From Desulfovibrio sp. (lineage in GTDB: Bacteria; Desulfobacterota; Desulfovibrionia; Desulfovibrionales; Desulfovibrionaceae), in contig NZ_WASP01000010.1 in NCBI RefSeq assembly GCF_009712225.1, forward strand, positions 215,884-279,883: a DNA stretch of 64,000 nucleotides, written 5' to 3'. Made by a program: the position numbers and the translations under genes. The notes beneath the pieces were generated by a model. That model was not told the origin of the DNA, searched no databases, and was given only the letters and a program-made list of their open reading frames with translations. Shown here one piece after another: positions 18,215-26,739 of the stretch (its first letter is position 1; each line of letters opens with the position of its first letter).

Positions 18215-19236
18215 TAAAAAATGCCATCCTTTCCACGCCCCTTGCGCAGCAAAAGCCAAAAAAAGAATGGCACACCAAGAAATGCCGTAACAATGCCAAC
18301 GGGTAATACCTGCGGATGCAAAAGCAGCCGGGCAAGAGCGTCTGCAAGAGTAACCAGCCCAGCGCCAAACAGGGCAGCCCCCGGCAACAGCAGACGGTGA
18401 TCGCTGCCAAGGCAAAACCGCACCACATGAGGGGCCACCAGCCCCACAAAACCGATCACGCCCGTAAAGCAGATAGCTCCTGCGGTCATGGCCGAAGCGG
18501 CCACTATACCAATGGTGCGCAAGCTGCGCACAGACACTCCCAGAGCCGCCGCGCTTTCCTCGCCGCAGGCCAGCGCGTTAAAATCCCAGGCCAGACGCAG
18601 CGCAAAAGGCGCGGGCAGCAAAATCATACAGGCGGCCACCGTTATTTCCGCCCATCCGGCCCGGCCTAGGTTGCCAAAACTCCAAAAAACGATGGCCGAA
18701 ACCTGCTGCTCTGTGCCTAAAAACTGCACAAAAGATGTTGCCGCAGAAAACAGAAACATCACGGCCACACCAGCAAGAATGAGAGTTTCAGGGCGGCTGT
18801 CCCGCAGGGTCGCCACCCCCAGAATAACCATGGCGGTAAGCGCTGCAAAAACAAAGGCGCAGCCAGCCATGTGCCAAAGCCCAAACGAACCTCCGGCCAG
18901 AATGACCAGAGATGCGCCAAAGGCAGCACCAGATGAAATACCCAACGTAAATGGTGACGCCAGCGGATTACGCAAAACGGCCTGAGTGAGCAGCCCCCCC
19001 ATGGCAAGGCCAGCGCCCACCAGCATGCCCATTATCACGCGCGGCAAACGCAGATTCAAAAAAATTTTGTTCTGCATCTCAGAGCCATGACTCAAAGGCC
19101 ACTGCCATCCATGCGGGCCAAGCCCCACGGCCAACACAAACACGCAACCAACAAAACCCAACAACAAGAACAAAATCATACAACTGCGCACACGGTGCGC
19201 TAAAAACATTGCTGAGCATGGCAAGCAGGACTGCAT
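18214..19236 (-). CDS. FecCD-type ABC permease
   Basis: A 340-residue permease of the FecCD (BtuC) family with about ten hydrophobic segments. It has the typical LPRVIMGMLVGAGLAMGGLLTQAVLRNPLA region (19031 downward on the minus strand) and the cytoplasmic GVSVRSLR coupling stretch followed by GFVGLVAPHVVR. It starts at ATG 19236 behind GGAAG. It is the first gene of the eight-gene receptor/importer/chelatase/tonB operon, and the promoter should lie in the A+T-rich gap upstream. Confidence 0.93.
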   Translation of the reverse strand: MQSCLPCSAMFLAHRVRSCMILFLLLGFVGCVFVLAVGLGPHGWQWPLSHGSEMQNKIFLNLRLPRVIMGMLVGAGLAMGGLLTQAVLRNPLASPFTLGISSGAAFGASLVILAGGSFGLWHMAGCAFVFAALTAMVILGVATLRDSRPETLILAGVAVMFLFSAATSFVQFLGTEQQVSAIVFWSFGNLGRAGWAEITVAACMILLPAPFALRLAWDFNALACGEESAAALGVSVRSLRTIGIVAASAMTAGAICFTGVIGFVGLVAPHVVRFCLGSDHRLLLPGAALFGAGLVTLADALARLLLHPQVLPVGIVTAFLGVPFFFWLLLRKGRGKDGIF

Positions 19237-19254
19237 GGAACTTCCGTCAATGGG

Positions 19255-19271
19255 TGAAAATTACTTTTTAA
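19255..19271. promoter_or_regulatory. Fur-like half-palindrome upstream of the uptake operon
   Basis: TGAAAATTACTTTTTAA resembles the short dyad (TGAAAAT-n-ATTTTCA) expected for Fur/PerR family sites in Desulfovibrio, with one mismatch in the right arm. It sits about 20 bp before the permease start. It would fit metal-repressed expression of the operon, but the match is weak in A+T-rich DNA. Confidence 0.25.
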
Positions 19272-19452
19272 CAAATCGTGCTACGACTTAGTAGTACAAA
19301 ATTTAAATTAGTGCCACAGTTTTATGCCGTAATTTTTTCCTTATTTTATATATACAGCTAGTTATACTAAAAAGAACGGTTAAATTATAATTCTGAATCA
19401 CACATTTGGCTGATATAAATAGGTCTCATGGCTCGCATTATTTTAAATCAAC

Positions 19453-19486
19453 AAAAAACGCCTGCCCAACGCATGTTGGACAGGCG
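19453..19486 (-). terminator. Intrinsic terminator (minus strand)
   Basis: On the minus strand CGCCTGTCCAAC-atgc-GTTGGGCAGGCG (one mismatch) is followed by six T. It is a strong terminator for leftward transcripts entering from the methionine-synthase remnants, and it insulates the uptake operon. The rest of 19272-19689 is A+T-rich with no gene seen. Confidence 0.8.
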
Positions 19487-19689
19487 GAAAAAGGCCTTAA
19501 GTATGTTTATTAACTTTTCTTCAGCGAAATTATTTTTATAAATTGCCGATTAATAATACTTTTGCATCTTATTTATATCTTGTTGTAATTATATTCCGCC
19601 GCATAATACAATTCATAGTTACATTTAAATACATCCATCATACCTCATAAATCAATGTATTACTTCTAGATATTTTTTCAACATCAACA

Positions 19690-20469
19690 CCTAGGACGAA
19701 CGTTACCCCTGCAGATGTGCATGGTTACCAGCATTTCTGCAGGCCGGTCTGCAATGGCAGCGTTCACAACGTCCACGTATTTTTCCGCCAGTGACGCAGA
19801 ATCAATATCTTTTTTTCAGCCCGTCACGCTATTCGGCAGAGCACAGCCCCCCCAAAAAAATGGTGTCATCCAGCTGAAGATAGCGTTAGCCAGCATAATG
19901 AAAGCCTTCAGGGGATTCTATGTATGTATTTGCAATGTGTTCCGGCAACGCGTTTTCGGAACGATAGAAACCGGGCAGCGTAAACTACTCTTTGCAGATA
20001 GCCAGAACAAAGTGGAGCATGGCGGGCGATGGAATAGTCATTTTAGCAGTATTGTCGCCAGCGCAGGACTTGAGAAAGGCAAAATCACGCAGTATGGGGT
20101 GGTTGGAAAAGCCCACGAGGGCAGCCAACTCAACACTTTCGTCCTTGGCATGCACGCCATAAAAGACAAATCCCTCGCAGGTGGTTGTTTTTTTTGAATA
20201 CCATCAAGCCCGGCAAAAAAGTCCAGATGCCACAAGCTGCAGAGGAATTCCCCATCGGTAACAGCCTCCAGCCCGCACTGCTTCTGATTTTCAACCAGAA
20301 GCCTGATGGCTTTGTCTTCCACACTGCGCAGATCATCAAGTGTAATTTCTTCGTCTTGCAGCTGCTTTCTGGCCTTTTTTATGGTTTCTGAACGCAGGAA
20401 ACTGTCCACATGGTCAGCACGAAAAGGTGGTTTGTTCCCAAAGTCTGCGTTGGTTTTATCAGTCTTCAT
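19690..20469 (-). pseudogene. Broken YxjG-like cobalamin-independent methionine synthase
   Basis: Remains of a MetE-C/YxjG-type methyltransferase gene. From ATG 20467-20469 the first frame reads FRADHVDSFLRSETIKKARK and VTDGEFLCSLWHLDFFAGL. Near 20150 the frame shifts to VHAKDESVELAALVGFSNHP and MTIPSPA, which runs into TAG. Later pieces FHYAG*RYLQLDDT and YVDVVNAAIADRPAEMLVTMHICRGN (the second in another frame) are readable, and the reading is lost after about 19690. The C-terminal third, including further zinc ligands, is missing. It lies head-to-tail behind a broken metE. The function is lost. Confidence 0.85.
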
Positions 20470-20490
20470 TTGATTGTACCTTCCATGCTG

Positions 20491-22489
20491 TTACTCCACT
20501 GAGGCGCGGACGATTGCGGCAGCCACAACCATATTTTTCAACGACGGGTATGCTTCATCCCATTGCCTTGTTTTCAGGCCACAATCCGGGTTAACCCACA
20601 GTCTCTCCGCTGGAATGTGCCTAAGTGCGCGTGCAGCAGTTCGGCCATTTCTTCCGTTGCGGGCACTCGCGGGCTGTGGATGTCGTACACGCCCGGGCCG
20701 ACCTCGTTGGCGTAGTTAAACCTCTCGAAAGCATCCAGAAGCTCCATACCGCTGCGGCTGGATTCAATGCTGATGACATCGGCGTCCATTTGGGCAATCC
20801 ACGGCAGAATGGCATTGAACTCGCTGTAGCACATGTGCGTGTGTATCTGCGTGCTGTCGGCAACGCCCGAGGTAGCCAATCTGAAAGCATCCACAGCCCA
20901 GTGAAAATAGTCTTCTGCTGCCGCACGAGTCAGGGGCATGCCCTCGCGCAGGGCGGCTTCGTCTATCTGGATGATGCGCACTCCGGCCTTTTCCAGATCA
21001 AGAACCTCGTCACGGATTGCAAGGGCAATCTGTTTGCACACATCTGCCCGGCGAAGATCCTTTCGCACAAAGCTCCAGCACAGGATAGTCACCGGGCCGG
21101 TGAGCTTGCCCTTGACCGGCTTTTGCGTGAGCGACTGTGCATATCGTATCCAGTCTATGGTCATGGGCTGTTTGCGGTACACATCACCGTAGATTACGGG
21201 TGGTTTGACGCAGCGGCTGCCGTAGCTCTGCACCCAGCCGTTCTGCGTAAAACAGAAGCCGCCCAGTTGTTGACCAAAGTATTCAACCATGTCGTTGCGT
21301 TCCGCTTCGCCATGCACCAGCACGTCCAGCCCCAGCTGTTCCTGCTTTTCTATGCACTGACAAATCTCACGTTGCATGGCTGCCATGTATACGGCTTCGC
21401 TTATGCTACCGTTTTTGCAGTCGCGCCGGATTGTGCGTATTTCTGCAGTTTGAGGGAATGAACCAATGGTCGTAGTGGGCAAATGAGGCAAGGCAAGCCA
21501 GCCTTGCGCTTCTTTGCGGGAGGGATAGCTGGATTGGCGGGACAATTGCGCCGAAGTGACAGCAGCCCGCTGCCGCACCGCTCCAATATGCAGATCAGGG
21601 TGAGTAGCGACTTCTTGCCGATCTGCGATTCTGTTCAGGATTTTTTGCGAGGTCGCTTGCTCGGCAATTCTGCCAAGGGCTGCAACTTCCGCGCATTTTT
21701 GCACTGCAAAGGCCATGCGCCCGCGTATGTGCACTGGGAGGGCTGTTTCCGCATCTATATCTACGGGCGAGTGCAGCAAAGAGCAACTTGAACCGAGCAA
21801 AACCCGTTCGCTGCCCAAAGCTGCTGTAGCCTGCTCAATGCACGGCAATATCCGGGAAAAATCCGCCTTCCAGATATTGCGCCCGTTCACGACTCCAAGC
21901 GAAAGCGCCATATTGTCAGGGATGGCGGCCAGGATATTGCCCAGTTCATCCCTGCCTCGTACCATATCCACATGCAGCACCGCACAGCCGGATTCCAACG
22001 CCAGAGGGAAATTTTTTTCAAGCGATCCAAAGTATGTTGTGACCATCAGCCTGTTACTGCTGGCGGCGTTGAGACCAGCGTATGTTTCGGTTAAGCGCCT
22101 GACCGCAGCCGGGGGCAGCAACTCTGTACTCAGCACGGGTTCTTCTATCTGGATACTGTCGCAGAGAGGGGCGAGCGAGGCCAACAGATCGGCGTACGCC
22201 ATGGCAATGCCCTCAAGCTGCGCCCATTTGAGAGTTTCATCCTGAGATTTTGCCAGTAGCAGCCAGGTAAACGGACCGATCAGGGTTGGCTTGGGCGAAA
22301 AAACCAGATCATGTGCAAGTAGGGTGTCCGCAAGTACAGGGTGCTCACCCGGATGCCATGGTGTACTGTCTGTAATTTCTGGTACGAGGTAGCAGAACGG
22401 GATCCGTTCCAGAAAGACTCGAGGGCCTGCTTCAGCTCTCTTTGCCTGCCGATTGAGGGAAACCCGAGGATGTGGGTTTTTATAGGGAT
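20491..22489 (-). pseudogene. metE: Broken metE (cobalamin-independent methionine synthase)
   Basis: MetE normally has about 755 residues. Here the N-terminal start IKTHILGFPSIG...ALESFWNG (22481 leftward) has AAGGAG upstream but no ATG. It jumps directly into FCYLVPEI in another frame, so about 80 codons are deleted and the frame is shifted. The long central frame (to about 20625) keeps the catalytic domain (LPTTTIGSFPQT, HGEAERNDMVEYFG, HTHMCYSEFN). Then another frameshift occurs: the true end, [32 protein letters not shown], is in a different frame and ends at TAA 20491-20493. The last zinc-ligand cysteine (NPDCG) is therefore cut off. A shortened central product could still be made, but it is unlikely to be active. 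Confidence 0.88.
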
Positions 22490-22781
22490 GCTCCTTTCAA
22501 TAAATGTTGAAAGAGCAGTCCATTTCACGTTCATCCAGAACCGGATGCGTGAAATCCGATAGGCCGGGCATTTGCCTGCACGCGAGACAGTACTGCCACG
22601 CTGCGCCAGTCGCAGCAATTGTGACAAGTCGTCTCCTAGCTTCCGGCCTGTGTCAGTCAGGCCTACCCATCTGCTGCAAACCGTGACCATGACTCAGGTA
22701 ATGCCGATTACAGTTGCGCGCCCGCGGCAGGTTTTCACGGCCTTCCGTTTTTTATCACAATATCTAAATAAATTGATATTG

Positions 22782-23080
22782 ATGTCCAGCCATTCTGTCA
22801 ATGCAACTATTCTGTTGAGTCAGGAGATTTTGGCGGAGAAAATAGGAATCACACAACAGGCTCTGGCTCGGATGGAACAGGGGGAAATTGCCCCCAAGCT
22901 TATCAAGCTACCCGAATTGGCTGGAGCCCTGCAATGTACGGTTGCGAATTTGTACCATCTCCTAAAGGAGACGTGCTTGGGGCCAGTAGCCGACTACAGG
23001 CCACGTTAGAAGGAGTTCCTGCTCATAAACAAGAAGCCTTTATTCAGCAAATTTGGCTGACGGTTGAACTGATGCGATGA
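22782..23080 (+). pseudogene. Broken XRE-family regulator
   Basis: A helix-turn-helix of the Cro/CI type is readable: LSQEILAEKIGITQQALARME followed by GEIAPKLIKLPELAGALQCTV. The usual N-terminal residues before LSQE do not fit, and the frame ends at 23009. The expected tail (LEGVPAHKQEAFIQQIWLTVELMR) continues in another frame to TGA 23080. This is a one-frameshift remnant of a small phage- or antitoxin-type repressor. It adds to the impression that 19.7-23.8 kb is a decaying insertion. Confidence 0.6.
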
Positions 23081-23536
23081 GTGGATCATTCTCACCGCAT
23101 ACAGTTTGGATTGGTGCCAACTCAATTACCGGAAAGGAGTACATGCCGTTTCCGGTTTATTTATGTAACCTTCGTCAAACAGCTATCTTTCTATGAACTA
23201 GCTGAATTACTTACCGAACATTGAAAGAAAGCATTGATCAACTTGGTGGCAGCGACTGCCGGAGTAATGAATTTGATGAATAAAAAATGAAGGTGAGTAT
23301 TGCTCGTGAAGCCAACACTCACCTTTTCTATACTTATAACGGAGCGATAGAGTATTCTAATAGGGCGCTCAACCTACATAAACCCTTGATAATTTTTCTT
23401 ATGATCTAGCTATCCATGAAGTTGGGCATATCAACCTCAGCGAGATCAGTGATTGTTAGTTGTCATGCTTTTTTTATCCTTGATGAAGATGGCACCATTG
23501 ACCCCTAGGGGCTATATTCTATGGTTCTAGTTTTAG
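23081..23536. other. Decayed stretch with a terminator-like hairpin
   Basis: No intact gene. AAGGTGAGT at 23290-23298 and ACTCACCTT at 23317-23325 form a perfect 9-bp stem followed by TTCT, a possible terminator. A short frame at 23382-23459 reads YDLAIHEVGHINLSEISD, which has a zinc-metalloprotease-like HExxH, bounded by stops on both sides. This may be a peptidase remnant or chance. Confidence 0.4.
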
Positions 23537-23743
23537 TCAGGTAACTGCCAGCATAGACTGCGTTGTTCTTCTGCTGTTCAAGTCATCTGAGTTTCTGTCG
23601 ATCATGATACCCTTTTGTCCGTTACTCTCTGAAAAATGAACAAGTCCATCATTGTCGGTGTCAATCTTGTTTTTTACTTGCTTGTTAAGGTCAGAGAAAA
23701 TCAAATAACCACTCTGGATGGCATTGCCATTAGCTAGTGGCAT
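23537..23743 (-). CDS. Short unrecognised frame with an EF-hand-like loop
   Basis: A 68-residue open frame with no ribosome-binding site. It contains DTDNDGLVHFSE, which satisfies the 12-residue EF-hand calcium loop (D1, D3, D5, G6, V8, E12). It lies in a decayed region between a broken XRE gene and the glycan cluster. It could be a fragment of a larger calcium-binding protein or a chance frame, and I would not treat it as an expressed gene without support. Confidence 0.2.
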   Translation of the reverse strand: MPLANGNAIQSGYLIFSDLNKQVKNKIDTDNDGLVHFSESNGQKGIMIDRNSDDLNSRRTTQSMLAVT

Positions 23744-23883
23744 GAGATGGTAATGAGATTTTGGCCTCTGGAGAGGCTCGCTCTGTTGTTACAATGGCTT
23801 CAAGGGGCACAAAAATTCCAAAATCAGCAACATCCGAGCCTGCTGTCAAATCCCGCTCGCACGACTACTGAGCCTGCCGCCTG

Positions 23884-25818
23884 TCAATCCGCACAGACTG
23901 CATGCGCTGAGCTCTGCAAAAAACCTTCAAGCATCAGCACATTCCAGATGGGATAGGCAAAATTTTCGCCTGCGAGGTGCCGCTGCCAAGAAGGCAGAAT
24001 GGCTTCTGGCCGCAAAAGGCCCTGCCCTTTCATTGTGTGCGGGTCAAGCAGGCTTTGCGCCCAGTCTTTCAGCGGGCCGCGCAACCAATGGTCGATGGGC
24101 ACCCCAAAGCCCATCTTGGGGCGCTCAAAGAGCTGGCGTGGCACGTATTGCGACAATACTTCACGCAGCACTATTTTGCCGAGTCCATTGCGAACCTTCA
24201 TATCTGCGGGCAACCGCCACGCATGTTCAAACAGGCGGTGATCCAGTAATGGCACGCGCACTTCCAGGGAAACGGCCATGCTGGCTCTATCCACCTTGAC
24301 GAGGATATCATCTGGCAAATAGCAAAGGGTATCTGCAGCCTGCATCTGGCTCACCTTACCGGCGAGCGCGTCGAGAAATCCTCTGTCGTCAAGCACGTCA
24401 TGGGGTTCGCTTCCGCCAACCACAAGGTCTCCCGGCGCAGGCCAGTGCGTGAGGCACACCTGCCGATAACGCGACAAATAGTCAACGTAATGGCGCTCTA
24501 CCATGCGTGTAAGCCTGCCGACAAAGTCTTGCTTATACCGGGCAGGAGCACACCTCGCAATGAGTTGCAGCAGGGATGCGGGCGTGCGCTGCAAAATGTC
24601 CGAAGCCAGCTTCCAAAACTTTTTTTCAATGGAGCTTGTATCCTCAAAGAGGAAATAGCGGGCATATCCAGCAAAAACCTCATCCCCTCCATCACCAGAC
24701 AGGGCCACAGTCACATGCTTGCGCGTCATGGCTGAAAGCAGGTAGGTGGGCAACTGGGATGAGTCACCAAAAGGCTCGTCATACATGCTTGCCAGCTGTG
24801 GAATGACATCCCATGCATCCTTGGGTTCCATGTAAAGTTCGGTATGATCTGCGCCCAAATGCGTTGCAATGGCTTTAGCGTAGGGGGCTTCATCGTATTC
24901 CGACTCGGAAAAACCTATGGAAAAGGTACGCACGCGTTGTGATGTTTGCGCCTGCATGAGCGCAACCACGAGTGAGGAGTCAATGCCGCCGGAAAGAAAA
25001 GCCCCCAGCGATACATCCGCCACCATACGCCTTTTTACCGCATCTCTGAGCATCCGGTGTGTAGATTCCACCAGCTCGTTATGGCTAGCTCGATACAGAG
25101 TGCGCTGCCCTTCCCGCATCTTTTCACGCGCGTCCCAATAGACGTGCTCCTGAGTGGTTCCGCTGGCATCGATTTGCAGCAGGCTGCCCGGCAACAATTT
25201 GTATACCTGTGAAAAAATTGAAATAGGCCCATGAATGTAACCATAGCGCAAAAATTGTGTTACTGCCTGACGGTTGATATCCGCCTTCCAATGGGGGTGC
25301 TTGTAAAGTGCTTTCAGCTCCGAGGCAAAGCCCCACACACCTTGAAAACATGCATAGTAAAGAGGTTTTACTCCCAATCGGTCGCGCACAAGGCTTAGCT
25401 GCCGCTTTTCTGCATCCCAAAAGGCAAAAGCAAACATGCCGATCATGCGTGGAACAAAGGCCTCCACACCATGCAAGGCGCAGCCCTTAAGCACCACCTC
25501 GGTGTCGGAAGTTCCATCAAAAGAAACACCCTGCTGGTGTAATTCACTACGTAGTTCTTCTGCGTTGTAGATTTCGCCATTGTAGGCGATGACATGGCGG
25601 CCATGCCCAGTCTGCATGGGTTGCGCACCAGTGGGTGAAAGATCACGGATGGACAGGCGCTTGTGCCCAAGCCCTATACCGTGAACGGGATCGGCCCATA
25701 AGCCTTCAGCATCTGGTCCACGATGGGCCAGCGTTTTAGTCATTCCTTCCAACGAAACCTGCAAACGTTCTGCATTAATATTCGCAGAAGGTGAGAACAA
25801 CCCTGCAATGCCGCACAT
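23884..25818 (-). CDS. asnB: Asparagine synthase-type amidotransferase (AsnB family), copy 1
   Basis: A 644-residue class-II glutamine amidotransferase. Met-Cys2 starts the N-terminal glutaminase (MCGIAGLF, then LAHRGPDAEG and YNGEIYNAEELR). The ATP-pyrophosphatase domain carries the SGG-DSS PP-loop (FLSGGIDSSLVVAL) and SGDGGDEVFAGY. All catalytic elements are intact. It is the last gene of the surface-glycan cluster on the minus strand, nine bases after a glycosyltransferase. In such clusters AsnB relatives often amidate sugar acids or amino-acid substituents rather than make free asparagine. A second copy lies at 32005-33855. Confidence 0.92.
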   Translation of the reverse strand: MCGIAGLFSPSANINAERLQVSLEGMTKTLAHRGPDAEGLWADPVHGIGLGHKRLSIRDLSPTGAQPMQTGHGRHVIAYNGEIYNAEELRSELHQQGVSFDGTSDTEVVLKGCALHGVEAFVPRMIGMFAFAFWDAEKRQLSLVRDRLGVKPLYYACFQGVWGFASELKALYKHPHWKADINRQAVTQFLRYGYIHGPISIFSQVYKLLPGSLLQIDASGTTQEHVYWDAREKMREGQRTLYRASHNELVESTHRMLRDAVKRRMVADVSLGAFLSGGIDSSLVVALMQAQTSQRVRTFSIGFSESEYDEAPYAKAIATHLGADHTELYMEPKDAWDVIPQLASMYDEPFGDSSQLPTYLLSAMTRKHVTVALSGDGGDEVFAGYARYFLFEDTSSIEKKFWKLASDILQRTPASLLQLIARCAPARYKQDFVGRLTRMVERHYVDYLSRYRQVCLTHWPAPGDLVVGGSEPHDVLDDRGFLDALAGKVSQMQAADTLCYLPDDILVKVDRASMAVSLEVRVPLLDHRLFEHAWRLPADMKVRNGLGKIVLREVLSQYVPRQLFERPKMGFGVPIDHWLRGPLKDWAQSLLDPHTMKGQGLLRPEAILPSWQRHLAGENFAYPIWNVLMLEGFLQSSAHAVCAD

Positions 25819-25827
25819 ACATCACCC

Positions 25828-26739
25828 TTATGTTGTTAACCAGCGCATTCCCGGTTTGCCAAAGCCAGAGCGCCAGCATCGCCATAAACGATGTATGCGC
25901 GGGGCATAGGGCATCTGTGCCCAACCTTGAACAATTTCCCGTTGCGCCGTGTCCATCCTGTCCGCATATCGTTTAAAAAATTCCGCAGCCTGTTCTTGCG
26001 TGCGCTGTGCATTTTTCTGGCTGTCCAGCAGCATTTGCCGCAGACCTCGTTTTTTTGGGATGCCAAGCACATTGGCGCTGTGCTGTCGGTAAGCCACAAG
26101 CGGCTCTGGCATGCAGCGAGCCACGCCAAAACAGCAGGCGACAAGCAGCAGCCACCAGTCATGCATAAAAATGTTTTCGCCTTGCGGCAGGGGAAGGGCT
26201 AGGCGGCGTAATGCCGCGTTGCCCATACATGTGCAGCCCAAAGCGGGTGACATGACTAGTGATTGCCGCAATGTTTGCCCCCATCCACGCGGGATGCCCA
26301 TTTGATGCAAAAAAGATGGAGTAACCGTTCGTCCATTTTCATCTATGCAGTGCGCGTCAGAATACAGCAGTATGGGGCATTCCTTTCCGTGTTGCTGTTC
26401 AAGGCGACACATGAGGCAGTATTGCTGCTCAAGCTTGTTTGCAAACCAGATGTCATCCTGATCCGCCAAGGCAAAATATGCGCTTTCGCCTTGGCTGGAA
26501 TGCGTCATGAGGGCGTTAACATTGCCCACAACACCTAGTCGTGGCCCGCACTGCGTTTGTATGCGAGCATGTTGACGCGCGTACCGCTCTAGAATCATTG
26601 GGGTTGCGTCGGAAGAGCCATCATCTCTCACGTGCAGTCGAACAGCAGCCCCCTTTTGTTCCAGTATTGAATCCAGCATAGAGGCCAAAAAGCGCGCGCC
26701 ATTGTATGCTGGCATGAGCACGTCAATGATGGGTTCCAT
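25828..26739 (-). CDS. Glycosyltransferase family 2
   Basis: GT-A-fold glycosyltransferase of 303 residues starting at ATG 26739 (MEPIIDVLMPAYNGARFL), which shares one base with the TGA of the preceding gene, so it is coupled. The DXD-like stretch reads ADQDDIWFANKL, followed by YSDAH and a C-terminal MHDWWLLLV region typical of RfbG/rhamnosyl-type GT2 enzymes. No membrane span precedes the catalytic domain. It adds a sugar to the lipid-linked glycan at the cytoplasmic face. The sugar specificity cannot be read. Confidence 0.9.
   Translation of the reverse strand: MEPIIDVLMPAYNGARFLASMLDSILEQKGAAVRLHVRDDGSSDATPMILERYARQHARIQTQCGPRLGVVGNVNALMTHSSQGESAYFALADQDDIWFANKLEQQYCLMCRLEQQHGKECPILLYSDAHCIDENGRTVTPSFLHQMGIPRGWGQTLRQSLVMSPALGCTCMGNAALRRLALPLPQGENIFMHDWWLLLVACCFGVARCMPEPLVAYRQHSANVLGIPKKRGLRQMLLDSQKNAQRTQEQAAEFFKRYADRMDTAQREIVQGWAQMPYAPRIHRLWRCWRSGFGKPGMRWLTT

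Noticed and set aside
22280..22690. Separate 136-residue minus-strand gene upstream of metE
   Set aside because: Its recognisable part (KTHILGFPSIG) is the metE N-terminus in a shifted frame, so it belongs to the metE pseudogene.
23382..23459. HExxH metalloprotease-like motif (LAIHEVGHINL) in a short plus-strand frame
   Set aside because: Only 25 codons between stops, no other peptidase feature. HExxH occurs by chance, so it is noted inside the decayed-region entry only.
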